Shown here: positions 56,112 to 64,000 of the stretch, piece after piece
Layout of the letters: the number at the start of each line of letters is the position of its first letter
Numbering within the stretch: position 1 is the stretch's first letter
Assembly (NCBI GenBank): GCA_025359215.1
Contig: JANYHE010000123.1
Location: 62,001 to 126,000, forward strand
DNA length: 64,000 nucleotides
Reading direction: 5' to 3'
Source: Hyphomicrobiales bacterium
GTDB taxonomy: Bacteria > Pseudomonadota > Alphaproteobacteria > Rhizobiales > Aestuariivirgaceae
The notes under the pieces: model-generated
Databases searched by the model: none
What the model saw: only the letters and a program-made list of their open reading frames with translations
Told to the model about the DNA's origin: nothing
Made by a program: the position numbers and the translations under genes

Positions 56112-56684
56112 ATGACATCTTCAATTCTTGCCAATCAAATCTGGCAACCTACCCAGTCGCTGTTATCGGTGCGCAATGTTGTGCTTGCCGTTCTTGGCAG
56201 CTTGGTCGTTGCAGTTGCAGCACAAATCAACATTCCAATGGTTCCCGTTCCAATGACACTGCAAACACTGGCGGTGCTTTCAATTGGTGCCGCTTTTGGT
56301 GGGCGTCTTGGGGCCGCAACCTTGGCGCTTTATGCTGTTGAAGGTGCCGCTGGTCTTCCGGTGTTTGCCCAAATGAAAGCGGGCGCTGCCGTTATCGCCG
56401 GGCCAACGGGCGGATACATTGTTGGGTTCATTCTCGCCGCTGCTGTGGTGGGTTATCTCGCTGAGCAAGGCTGGAGCCGCAATTTTGTGAAAATGATTGC
56501 AGCTTCTCTGCTGGGTGCAATTGTTCTTTATGTGCCTGGTCTCGTGTGGTTGCACCAATTTGCAAACGGCTGGGCACAAACATTTGAATGGGGTATCACA
56601 CCTTTCATTTATGGCGATATTTTAAAAGCTGTTATTGCTGCTCTTGGTTTTCAAGCGGCTTGGATGGGCGTCCCCAAGCGCTAA
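56112..56684 (+). CDS. bioY: Biotin transporter substrate-binding subunit BioY
   Basis: BioY is the S component of the biotin ECF transporter; it can also function alone. The 190-residue protein has about six spans and the motifs INIPMVPVPMTLQTLAVLSIGAAFGGRLGA and GLPVFAQMKAGAAVIAGPTGGYIVGF. I use ATG 56112 (MTSSILANQIW), with GGGA nine bases upstream; ATG 56097 is possible. EcfA/EcfT genes are not nearby. The stop abuts the convergent scfR-like stop. The 169-base region to gabT shows no recognised operator. Confidence 0.95.
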   Translation: MTSSILANQIWQPTQSLLSVRNVVLAVLGSLVVAVAAQINIPMVPVPMTLQTLAVLSIGAAFGGRLGAATLALYAVEGAAGLPVFAQMKAGAAVIAGPTGGYIVGFILAAAVVGYLAEQGWSRNFVKMIAASLLGAIVLYVPGLVWLHQFANGWAQTFEWGITPFIYGDILKAVIAALGFQAAWMGVPKR

Positions 56685-58019
56685 TCACATCGGCTCAAAG
56701 TCACTTGCTCCGCGCACAAATTCATTCAGTGCGGCGGGGCGAGTGGCGGGCGGTTCGCGGCGCAAGTTGCAATTCTTGATGTCGCACAGCCGACACGTGG
56801 GGCCGAGAGGCCGCGTGGCACTGGATGTATAATTTGTTTTGGCCGTTTGATCGGGCGTAAAAACAATTCCGTTCATGCGGTTATTTTCGAGCACCGCCAC
56901 CATCATAACAGTGTTGCCATCATTATTTTTAAGGCTGACAGTTTTGATGTGATCTGCGCGATCAAAAAGAGGCAGCTGCCCACACAGGCTTCCTGACTGT
57001 GGCAGATGAAAACCAAGTGGCCCAAATTTTTCAATCACTGCGCCTGAAATATCGAGGCTCAAAAATCCAAGACCGAATGTCATTGCCATTCGTTTTGCGC
57101 AGTTCAAACGGCTCACACTGAACCGCAAGGCCAATGCGCCGATATCATAATGCAAATCTTCCGACGAAGACTTGAACCGCGCCGCCGGACACAAAATAGC
57201 CAATGCCAGCACGAGCCCCAGCTCCTGTCGCAACAGACGACAGCTTTCAGCCTGCTTGGCAAATGGTGATGAAGTGACAATCTCTTCAATTGCCGTGCGG
57301 CCTTCCAATTGAGCCACCAGCAAAGCCACCTCCCAAAGTCGTTGTGGGGCATTGAGCTTTTCAGAAATCAGCAAGCGTTGGGAATGGCGGTCATAACGCG
57401 CTCTGTCATGTCCCATAATGTCTGCGGGAATGATGCGCACATCAATTCCAGAGTGGGCCCGCAGCCTCGTTTTCAGGCCTGCCACCGGGTCATCTTTTGG
57501 CGAAAGTTCATACCAAATTTCTTCCGCCAAAGCTTCCAGTGAAGCAAAACTTATCTGTTGCTGCACAAAATGGCGCACGGCATCAAATGGAATTTCAGTT
57601 TGCATGGGCGCACCCAAAGCCATGTTCTTTGAAAGATCACCCAGACGCTTTAAGACTTCTCGATAAGCCTGATAAAGTTTAACCGTGGCGCCCACGAGAT
57701 TTGGAGCCACTAAAGCAGCCTCCTGCAATTCTGTGATAGCTGGAATTTCGCCCGCCAATAGCGGATCAGCGATCACCTCTTTTAACTCTGCCAACTTATC
57801 ACCTAACACAGGTGCCGAAGCGAGCTCAGCAATATCCACCCCATGTTGCGCGTTGAGTTTGATTAAAAGCTGAGCGGTGATCGGCCGCTGGTCGCGCTCA
57901 ATCAAATTGAGGTAGCTTGGCGAAATACCCAGGCTTTCAGCCAACGCCACTTGGCTAAATTCTAACCGATTGCGGATGCGCCTAAGCCGCGCTCCGGCAA
58001 ATATCTTGCTTCCAGACAT
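56685..58019 (-). CDS. ScfR-type transcriptional regulator (RamB/PccR-like)
   Basis: The 444-residue protein has an N-terminal XRE-type HTH ([42 protein letters not shown]) and an ImmA/IrrE-like middle region ([14 protein letters not shown]). The C-terminal DUF2083 region ends in a Cys cluster ([12 protein letters not shown]). These are features of short-chain fatty-acyl regulators that sense acyl-CoAs. It is divergent from isocitrate lyase, which RamB controls in corynebacteria. The binding sites are probably the TTTACAA repeats in the shared promoter. Confidence 0.9.
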   Translation of the reverse strand: MSGSKIFAGARLRRIRNRLEFSQVALAESLGISPSYLNLIERDQRPITAQLLIKLNAQHGVDIAELASAPVLGDKLAELKEVIADPLLAGEIPAITELQEAALVAPNLVGATVKLYQAYREVLKRLGDLSKNMALGAPMQTEIPFDAVRHFVQQQISFASLEALAEEIWYELSPKDDPVAGLKTRLRAHSGIDVRIIPADIMGHDRARYDRHSQRLLISEKLNAPQRLWEVALLVAQLEGRTAIEEIVTSSPFAKQAESCRLLRQELGLVLALAILCPAARFKSSSEDLHYDIGALALRFSVSRLNCAKRMAMTFGLGFLSLDISGAVIEKFGPLGFHLPQSGSLCGQLPLFDRADHIKTVSLKNNDGNTVMMVAVLENNRMNGIVFTPDQTAKTNYTSSATRPLGPTCRLCDIKNCNLRREPPATRPAALNEFVRGASDFEPM

Positions 58020-58020
58020 A

Positions 58021-58059
58021 TTTACAATCTTTACAAATTATCGAATATATATTTACAAA
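58021..58059. promoter_or_regulatory. TTTACAA repeats between scfR-like gene and aceA
   Basis: TTTACAA occurs at 58021-58027, as TTTACAAA at 58030-58037 and again at 58052-58059, all in the same orientation. RamB and PccR are reported to bind TTTGCAA-type motifs, so these are candidate operators for the adjacent regulator. They start one base past the regulator ATG and about 80-120 bases before aceA. Confidence 0.55.
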
Positions 58060-58139
58060 AACTAACACATTATCTTGAACTTATTAGCAATTGCGGCAAT
58101 GCAATGCAAATATTAGTCATGGATTTACAGGAGTACACC

Positions 58140-59417
58140 ATGATTAATTTCGACGCCATAACCCCCTCTGCACCAAAAGGCCGCTTTGACGGCATTTTGC
58201 GGAATTATTCGGTGGCCGATGTGCAGCGCCTGCGCGGCTCCACCCAAATTCGCCACACACTGGCGGAAAATGGAGCAAACCGTTTGTGGTCACTCCTGAA
58301 AGAGGAACCGTTCATCAATGCCCTCGGTGCGCTGTCTGGCAACCAAGCCATGCAAATGGTGCGCGCTGGCTTGAAGGCGATTTATCTTTCCGGTTGGCAA
58401 GTGGCGGCTGATGCCAATGTTGCGGGCGGCATGTATCCCGACCAATCCCTGTATCCCGCCAACTCTGGCCCGGAACTGGCCAAGAAAATCAACAAGACCT
58501 TGCAACGCGCCGACCAGATTGAACACGCCGAAGGTAAAATGTCGGTTGAAAATTGGTTTGCCCCCATCGTGGCTGATGCCGAGGCAGGCTTCGGTGGTCC
58601 GCTCAATGCCTTTGAAATCATGAAAGCCTATATCGAGGCTGGCGTTGCGGCAGTTCACTTCGAAGACCAACTCGCCTCTGAAAAAAAATGTGGCCACTTG
58701 GGCGGCAAAGTGTTGATCCCCACTTCGGCACACATTCGCAATCTTGTTGCAGCGCGTTTAGCGGCCGACGTGATGGGTGTGCCCACTTTGATCGTGGCCC
58801 GCACGGATGCCGAAGCGGCCAAGCTTCTCACGTCTGATATTGATGAGCGTGATAAGCCTTTTGTGATGTTCGGTGAACGCACAAGCGAAGGCTTTTATCA
58901 CGTGCAAAACGGAATTGAGCCCTGCATCGCAAGAGCCATTGCCTATGCGCCCTATGCTGATTTGATTTGGTGTGAAACTTCAACGCCAGATTTGGCCCAA
59001 GCCAAGAAATTCGCCGAAGCTGTGCGCAAAGTTCACCCCAACAAAATGCTCGCCTATAATTGTTCACCCAGCTTCAATTGGAAAAAGAAACTGGATGATG
59101 CCACCATCGCAAAGTTCCAAAAGGAACTGGGTGCCATGGGCTATAAATTCCAGTTCATCACGCTGGCGGGTTTCCATCAATTAAACTTTGGCATGTATGA
59201 ATTGGCCAAGGGCTATCAAGCCACGCAGATGACAGCCTATTCAAAATTACAAGAAGCCGAATTCGCAGCCGAGGCCATGGGCTACACAGCAACGCGCCAC
59301 CAGCGTGAAGTGGGCACGGGATATTTTGATGCCGTGGCAACGATCATCGGTGGCGGGCAATCATCAACCACAGCCATGCATGAATCAACTGAAACTGCCC
59401 AATTCCAAGCTGCATAG
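58140..59417 (+). CDS. aceA: Isocitrate lyase
   Basis: AceA splits isocitrate into glyoxylate and succinate, the entry to the glyoxylate shunt. ATG 58140 ([19 protein letters not shown]) is chosen for its upstream AGGAG; the ORF-track start lies in the leader. The 425-residue protein has the catalytic motif [18 protein letters not shown] with Cys in [16 protein letters not shown] and [15 protein letters not shown]. It is the likely target of the divergent ScfR-type regulator. Malate synthase is not in this window. Confidence 0.97.
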   Translation: MINFDAITPSAPKGRFDGILRNYSVADVQRLRGSTQIRHTLAENGANRLWSLLKEEPFINALGALSGNQAMQMVRAGLKAIYLSGWQVAADANVAGGMYPDQSLYPANSGPELAKKINKTLQRADQIEHAEGKMSVENWFAPIVADAEAGFGGPLNAFEIMKAYIEAGVAAVHFEDQLASEKKCGHLGGKVLIPTSAHIRNLVAARLAADVMGVPTLIVARTDAEAAKLLTSDIDERDKPFVMFGERTSEGFYHVQNGIEPCIARAIAYAPYADLIWCETSTPDLAQAKKFAEAVRKVHPNKMLAYNCSPSFNWKKKLDDATIAKFQKELGAMGYKFQFITLAGFHQLNFGMYELAKGYQATQMTAYSKLQEAEFAAEAMGYTATRHQREVGTGYFDAVATIIGGGQSSTTAMHESTETAQFQAA

Positions 59418-59426
59418 GAGATTGAA

Positions 59427-59663
59427 ATGTTACAAACACATGTAAAAGATCGTGCCGTTGCTCAAAGTTCTGAGATGAGTGAGCGCCAAAAACTGGCCAT
59501 AAATAGGTTGGCTAACGAACTTCACCGTTTGAACAACGCTGTTATCGCGGCCGTTGAGTCTGGAATTTCGGTTGAGCTGCAGCGCGGAGCGAGGCACCAT
59601 GCCGAAGGCGGCTATTGGGGCGATCTGATGATTCCCATTGTCGTTAAACAAGCGCCACAATGA
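59427..59663 (+). CDS. Small protein after isocitrate lyase, unknown function
   Basis: The 78-residue protein starts MLQTHVKDRAVAQSSEMSERQKLAINRLANELHRLNNAVIAAVESGISVELQRG and ends GDLMIPIVVKQAPQ. It is probably a helix-turn-helix-free coil without signal or membrane segment. GGAG seven bases before the ATG and a nine-base gap to aceA suggest cotranscription and a role linked to the glyoxylate shunt or its expression. I recognise no family. Confidence 0.7.
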   Translation: MLQTHVKDRAVAQSSEMSERQKLAINRLANELHRLNNAVIAAVESGISVELQRGARHHAEGGYWGDLMIPIVVKQAPQ

Positions 59664-59726
59664 CGCGATTATTTCGCAAATAGGTGATTGCCCACGCCCC
59701 TTTTAGCAGCTATAGCAGCCGCCAAT

Positions 59727-59801
59727 TGGGGCGTCGCCAAGCGGTAAGGCACCGGATTTTGATTCCGGCATTCGGAGGTTCGATCCCTCCCGCCCCAGCC
59801 A
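59727..59801 (+). tRNA. tRNA-Gln (UUG)
   Basis: The acceptor stem TGGGGCG pairs with CGCCCCA, followed by discriminator G and an encoded CCA. The anticodon stem CCGGA/TCCGG encloses loop TTTTGAT, with anticodon TTG. The T-arm contains GGTTCGATCC. A galactoside gene cluster begins six bases after CCA on the opposite strand. Confidence 0.97.
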
Positions 59802-59807
59802 ATCACT

Positions 59808-61736
59808 TTATGTCCAAGCGGCAACGTTTTGGGGCTTCACAGCGGCGGAGCCCAGAACAAGTTTCGCACCTTTTGGAACTTTCCAAGATTTTGTGCCGTA
59901 GTTGAATGCAAATGTGAGATTGCCGCATGTGCGCAAGCGAATGTGCTCAGGCAACTTTACAGTTTTCAGTTTGGCCTTGCGGCAGAGCACTTGCATAATA
60001 TCGTGCAACAAATCAGCGTCGGGCCAGCACGCTAAGTAGTGGTGCTGCCCTGATGCAATTAATGCTGCCTCTTTGTTTGCAAACCGCGCCAAAATTTGCT
60101 CGGACGTTTCAACATGTTCGCGCCAGCGCGAAGCTGTTCCTGAAACCTTGCCAGATACCGTGTCGTTTAATCCCGGCCGCAAAGATGCAATTTGTGTGAC
60201 GCGCATATTGAGCAGGCCACGCAAAGGTCCGGGGGCTAATCCATCAGGAATTGCAAAATGCCTCGTTTTTGAACCCGTTCGTGGCCCGTAAAAAACCACA
60301 CCCTTGGCTTTCTCGAAGGCTCTTAAAGCTTGATCGGAAATGTGAGGCAAAGACGGGACAAGAACCAAATCATAGTTTTTGAGTGAATGCCCGGGGGGCA
60401 CAAAATCAACATTGAGCCCAAGGCTCCTCACTGCTTCATACCAACGGAAAACCAGTTCATGATAACGGAAGTCTTGCCCCTGCGGTTGAATGCGGGTGAT
60501 CCATGAGGCTTCGTAGTCATAAACGATGGCAACGGGGGCCTGCTCAAATTTGGGCAGTTTGCCAATCTTTTTAAGCTCAGTGCCAACAGCCGCCGCTTCT
60601 GTTCCGCCCGCCGATAAGTCTGAAAGACCCGCCATATTGAGGCCAGCATGCATTTGCTCCTGGGCAAATGGCGCCTGACGCCACCGGAAATAGCTCACAA
60701 CTTCGGCCCCATGCGCCAAGGCTTCCCACGTCCACAATCGCACCATTCCGGGTTTTGGAACAGGGTTCCAAGGCGCCCAATTCACTGGCCCCGGCTGCTG
60801 CTCCATCACCCAAAATCGACCACGGCCAACGCCGCGATAAAGATCATGGTGAAACGGCGCAATGTCTGGATGCGAAGTCTCCGCCCATTTGATGTGATCT
60901 TGTTCTGAAAAAGGAAACTGCTCGGCAAAACCCAGTGGATAAGAATCATGCGAGGCAAAGTCGAGATTTTCTCCAAGTTTCCAATGATCAAATTCATTGA
61001 AAAAGCCCATAAAATTATGGGTCACCCAGCGCCCTGGAGAGTGCTTGCGGATAATATCGCATTGCATCTTGTCATAGGCCGCCACTTGGCCCGATTGAAA
61101 CCGCCAGAAATCGAGGCGCGCTGCCGGATTGGTTTCGGTGACTGTGAGATGAGGCAATGAAATTTGATCAAAATTCGAAACCTCCATCGACCAAAACACA
61201 TTGCCCCACGCTTCGTTTAATTGATCGGTGGTTTGATAAGTTTTTCGCAGCCAGTTTTGAAAGGCCTTCAGGTCCTCTGCACCCCACGACAAAACTGTGA
61301 GGTGGCAGCCATATTCATTATCTGTTTGCCATCCTGCAAGGGCAGGATGATTGCCATAACGCTTGGCTAAAACCTCAACAATGCGTGATGATTCTTTGTG
61401 ATAGGTCTCAGAAGAAAAAGAATAGTGCCGCCGCGAACCAAACCCGCGTGGCTGTCCGCGTTCATCCACAGGAGCAATATCAGGGTGTTCATCCATCAGC
61501 CATTTGGGCGGCGTTGCTGTGGGTGTGCCAAGAACTACTTTCAGACCCGCTTTGCCCAAAACTTCTATGGCACGATCAAGCCACTCAAAATCATAAAAAC
61601 CGCGCGAAGGCTCCATCCGCGACCAAGCAAATTCACCAATGCGAACGAAACGAATGCCCATTTCAAACATTCGCTTGGCATCATCGGCCCACCAGCTTTC
61701 TGGCCAGTGTTCTGGATAATAGCAAACCCCCAACAT
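59808..61736 (-). CDS. GH42 beta-galactosidase
   Basis: The 642-residue product is a GH42 enzyme hydrolysing beta-galactosides. The start LGVCYYPEHWPESWWADDAKRMFEMG and RIGEFAWSRMEP are typical. The acid/base Glu is in WQTDNEYGCH, and the nucleophile Glu in WVMEQQPGPVNWAPWN. No signal peptide is seen, so it acts on imported sugars. It is the third gene of the GH36-ATPase-GH42 operon, with its start overlapping the ATPase stop (TAATG). Confidence 0.96.
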   Translation of the reverse strand: MLGVCYYPEHWPESWWADDAKRMFEMGIRFVRIGEFAWSRMEPSRGFYDFEWLDRAIEVLGKAGLKVVLGTPTATPPKWLMDEHPDIAPVDERGQPRGFGSRRHYSFSSETYHKESSRIVEVLAKRYGNHPALAGWQTDNEYGCHLTVLSWGAEDLKAFQNWLRKTYQTTDQLNEAWGNVFWSMEVSNFDQISLPHLTVTETNPAARLDFWRFQSGQVAAYDKMQCDIIRKHSPGRWVTHNFMGFFNEFDHWKLGENLDFASHDSYPLGFAEQFPFSEQDHIKWAETSHPDIAPFHHDLYRGVGRGRFWVMEQQPGPVNWAPWNPVPKPGMVRLWTWEALAHGAEVVSYFRWRQAPFAQEQMHAGLNMAGLSDLSAGGTEAAAVGTELKKIGKLPKFEQAPVAIVYDYEASWITRIQPQGQDFRYHELVFRWYEAVRSLGLNVDFVPPGHSLKNYDLVLVPSLPHISDQALRAFEKAKGVVFYGPRTGSKTRHFAIPDGLAPGPLRGLLNMRVTQIASLRPGLNDTVSGKVSGTASRWREHVETSEQILARFANKEAALIASGQHHYLACWPDADLLHDIMQVLCRKAKLKTVKLPEHIRLRTCGNLTFAFNYGTKSWKVPKGAKLVLGSAAVKPQNVAAWT

Positions 61737-62836
61737 TATTTTGAAAGGTCCCCGTTCAGAATGGTTTTGCCAGTGCCGTCAAACAAATGACAAGCTTTGG
61801 CTGGCACACCAAATTTGATGTGCGCGCCCGATTTTGCTGTGGTTAGGCCATCAGCTTTGACAGATAAATCTGTGCCATCAGCCAAACTGGCATAGAACAT
61901 GGTTTCAGAACCCAAATATTCGGCAATGCGCAGAGTGCCTTTCATCTCGCCATCGTTTTTTGTACCGATGGTGATGTGCTCAGGACGAATACCCAATGTT
62001 ATGGCTTGGCCATCACTGACTTTTTTACCTTGATCATCCAAAGTAATTTTCGAACCATCATTTAAACTGACAGCAATTTTTCCACCGCGAGCAGGGGAGG
62101 CGGTTCCTTTTACAAAATTCATTTTTGGCGAACCGATAAAGCCAGCCACAAACACATTATTGGGGCGATGATAAAGCTCTAATGGCGATCCCACCTGCTC
62201 CACAAGTCCAGCATGAAGCACCACAATCTTATCAGCCATAGTCATGGCTTCAACTTGATCATGGGTGACATAAATCATGGTGGATTTTAAATCTTGGTGC
62301 AGCTTTGTAATTTCGATGCGCATTTGAACGCGCAAATTCGCATCCAGGTTTGAAAGCGGCTCATCAAACAAAAAAACCTCAGGCTCACGCACAATGGCAC
62401 GGCCAATGGCCACGCGTTGCCGTTGTCCGCCTGAAAGTTGTGAAGGCTTGCGGTCAAGCAAGGTATCAAGCTGCAACATATCCGTTGCCACCTTCACCCG
62501 TGCTGCAATTTGATCAGCGGGCATTTTTGCCATGCGCATACCAAAGGAAATATTTTCTTTCACAGTCATGTGCGGGTAAAGCGCATAAGATTGGAACACC
62601 ATCGCAACACCACGGTCAGCCGACTGAACATCCGCCATTTCCTGGCCGCCGATTTGCAATGTGCCAGAGGTGATATCTTCAAGACCTGCAATCATGCGCA
62701 GCAATGTCGATTTACCGCAGCCAGACGGACCGACGAAAACACAAAATTCGCCATCAGCAATATTCAGATCAACGCCTTTGATGATTTCGACCGAACCGAA
62801 ACTTTTTCTCACATTTTTGAGTGTGACTTGCGCCAT
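61736..62836 (-). CDS. MalK/UgpC-type sugar ABC transporter ATPase
   Basis: The 366-residue ATPase drives a carbohydrate ABC importer. Walker A GPSGCGKSTLL, signature LSGGQRQRVAIGRA, Walker B VFLFDEPLSNLDA and the switch His in YVTHDQVEAM are all present. The C-terminal regulatory MalK-like domain starts near GFIGSPKMNFVKG. The permeases and binding protein expected for this transporter are not in view and may lie beyond the right edge. It is flanked by galactosidases, so a galactoside is the probable cargo. Confidence 0.95.
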   Translation of the reverse strand: MAQVTLKNVRKSFGSVEIIKGVDLNIADGEFCVFVGPSGCGKSTLLRMIAGLEDITSGTLQIGGQEMADVQSADRGVAMVFQSYALYPHMTVKENISFGMRMAKMPADQIAARVKVATDMLQLDTLLDRKPSQLSGGQRQRVAIGRAIVREPEVFLFDEPLSNLDANLRVQMRIEITKLHQDLKSTMIYVTHDQVEAMTMADKIVVLHAGLVEQVGSPLELYHRPNNVFVAGFIGSPKMNFVKGTASPARGGKIAVSLNDGSKITLDDQGKKVSDGQAITLGIRPEHITIGTKNDGEMKGTLRIAEYLGSETMFYASLADGTDLSVKADGLTTAKSGAHIKFGVPAKACHLFDGTGKTILNGDLSK

Positions 62837-62839
62837 GAT

Positions 62840-64000
62840 TTAGTTTCCTTTTGCCGGTTCTAATTCAATCACAATAGCTGACTCTGGATGCAACACAGGC
62901 AGGTTGAGGCCACCTTCAGCCAAACAAGAAATGTCAAAATTAACGTGGCCATTCAGCAGATTTCTTTGATCTTCAGAGACACGCCTTTGTGTAATATTGG
63001 CGGGATGAACAGCAGCAACACGCCACAGCCCAGACAGTTCGTGTGGGATGCGAAATGGCGGGGCCTGTTCAGCTTTCATGTAAGTCGCTTGCGCCATGAT
63101 AATGATAATTTTTTGTGGGGTTATAACACCCCATGCCGATCGACCATCGAGCGGCTCCAAATGAAATTCCCCAACTCCGCCATGCAGGAAAGGTCGCAAT
63201 CGTTTGTGAAGGGTTATCCAATAGTTCAATTCACTGCGATCAGCTTGGTTAAGTTCGAGTGGATTCAGTTCCACACCCATGTGGTAAGCCAATGCGACAA
63301 TGGCACGAAACGCCAAAGTGTGGACACGGTGGGTTTGGTGGTTTGGAACTGCTGAAATATGACTGCCTAAAATTTCAGGCGGAATAAACAGGGAAGCCCC
63401 GCGCTGAATTTCCAATCGCTCCAAAGCATCTGTACAATCTGAGGTCCAAATGCGTTGGGTAAACCCCAGAATCCCATAGTCAATACGCCCCCCACCTGAG
63501 GCACAGGTTTCAATCTCAAGACTTGGGTGGGCTGAACGTATGCGCGCCAGCAAAGCATAAAGCGCATGCGTCTGCTTGCTCACCACCGCTTGGCCTCCGG
63601 TGCTTGCGGCATGTACAAGGTCGCGGTTCATGTCCCACTTGATGTAGGAAATTGAGCAAGAGTTCAGCACATCATCGATGCACGTGAAGAGATAGTCAGT
63701 GACTGCCTTTTGGGTCAGATCAAGCACCACTTGACTGCGCGAAAGTGGCATTGCGCGGCCCTTCACTTGTAATGCCCATTCCGGGTGATTGCGGAAAAGT
63801 TCAGAATTTGGATTGACCATTTCTGGTTCAAACCAAATGCCAAATTCCATGCCCAGCGAGGTCACGTGATCAACCAATGGCTTCAAGCCATCGGGATATT
63901 TCCGTTTATCGACGAACCAATCTCCCAAGCTCAATTTGTCATTGTCGCGAAGGCCAAACCAACCGTCATCTAATACAAACCGCTCAATCCCCAGTTCAGC
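62840..64000 (-). CDS. GH36 alpha-galactosidase, 5' end beyond window
   Basis: The ORF track starts at an internal codon (63934), but the frame stays open to 64000, so the gene begins outside. The visible 386 residues include RFVLDDGWFGLRDND and WDMNRDLV (nucleophile Asp). SDCTDALERL contains the acid/base Asp. CASGGGRIDYGILG and the C-terminal beta domain follow. It removes terminal alpha-galactose from melibiose/raffinose-type sugars. With GH42 it covers both anomeric galactosides. The stop precedes the ATPase start by three bases. Confidence 0.95.
   Translation of the reverse strand, partial: AELGIERFVLDDGWFGLRDNDKLSLGDWFVDKRKYPDGLKPLVDHVTSLGMEFGIWFEPEMVNPNSELFRNHPEWALQVKGRAMPLSRSQVVLDLTQKAVTDYLFTCIDDVLNSCSISYIKWDMNRDLVHAASTGGQAVVSKQTHALYALLARIRSAHPSLEIETCASGGGRIDYGILGFTQRIWTSDCTDALERLEIQRGASLFIPPEILGSHISAVPNHQTHRVHTLAFRAIVALAYHMGVELNPLELNQADRSELNYWITLHKRLRPFLHGGVGEFHLEPLDGRSAWGVITPQKIIIIMAQATYMKAEQAPPFRIPHELSGLWRVAAVHPANITQRRVSEDQRNLLNGHVNFDISCLAEGGLNLPVLHPESAIVIELEPAKGN

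Overview
The window is a chromosomal segment of an alphaproteobacterium, most likely in the order Hyphomicrobiales (Rhizobiales). I base this on the GANTC methyltransferase CcrM, the EF-P/EpmA pair, ETF-ubiquinone oxidoreductase next to a UDG-like gene, an ScfR-type regulator divergent from isocitrate lyase, the mutY/DUF721/dsbA/smc order, and RIME-like palindromic intergenic repeats. The genus cannot be named from the sequence. Genes are dense, with many 1-4 base stop/start overlaps (TAATG, ATGA, GTGA). No prophage, IS transposase, rRNA operon or CRISPR array is visible.

Layout. Bases 1-5.1 kb (minus): DUF721/DciA-like, DsbA-like, SMC and a HAD phosphatase cut by the left edge, with mutY divergent. 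5.2-13.5 kb: EF-P and its lysyl ligase, YqgE, a DsbD-N protein with a peroxiredoxin, RNase HI with IspH, CcrM with a promoter rich in GANTC sites, and RNase HII. 13.6-23 kb: radical SAM protein, DMT exporter, MoaB, divergent UDG-like protein, ETF-QO, orphan TadG, TPR protein and IspE. 23-31 kb: a methyltransferase, an S49 peptidase, GlyQ/GlyS (glyS carries a patch of atypical codon use), a DUF559 gene between two copies of one palindromic repeat, an MBL hydrolase, SRAP and NUDIX. 31-37.5 kb: small proteins, AcuI-like reductase, a dihydroorotase-type protein, then the overlapping ygfZ/tag/HD/phosphatase operon and a cell-wall hydrolase. 37.7-48 kb: divergent PPDK, FAD oxidase, TsaC, HDAC-like, XseB, TlyA, trans-sulfuration enzyme, SDR, PdxH and SRPBCC. 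48-50.6 kb: a DoxX/ArsR/double-AHSA1/DHFR-like operon with a palindromic operator. 50.7-54 kb: FabI, phosphatase, AroC, deacetylase. 54-54.6 kb: a toxin-antitoxin pair. 54.6-59.8 kb: GabT, BioY, ScfR-type regulator, isocitrate lyase and tRNA-Gln. 59.8-64 kb: a galactoside-utilisation operon (GH36, MalK-type ATPase, GH42) running off the right edge.

Functional themes. Genome maintenance is heavily represented (SMC, DciA-like, MutY, RNase HI/HII, UDG-like, Tag, SRAP, XseB, CcrM). Other themes are isoprenoid (IspE, IspH), aromatic (AroC), fatty-acid (FabI) and pyridoxal (PdxH) synthesis, translation quality (EF-P, GlyQS, TsaC), and use of C2/fatty acids (ETF-QO, AceA, PPDK, AcuI). The most unusual items are a CcdB-type toxin whose antitoxin seems to join a VapB-like N-terminus to a CcdA-like tail; the repeat-flanked DUF559 gene; the mosaic glyS; and the ccrM leader, which has three GANTC sites one helical turn apart, a CtrA half-site and an RBS-masking hairpin. 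All family calls were made by reading the sequence; no database search was run.
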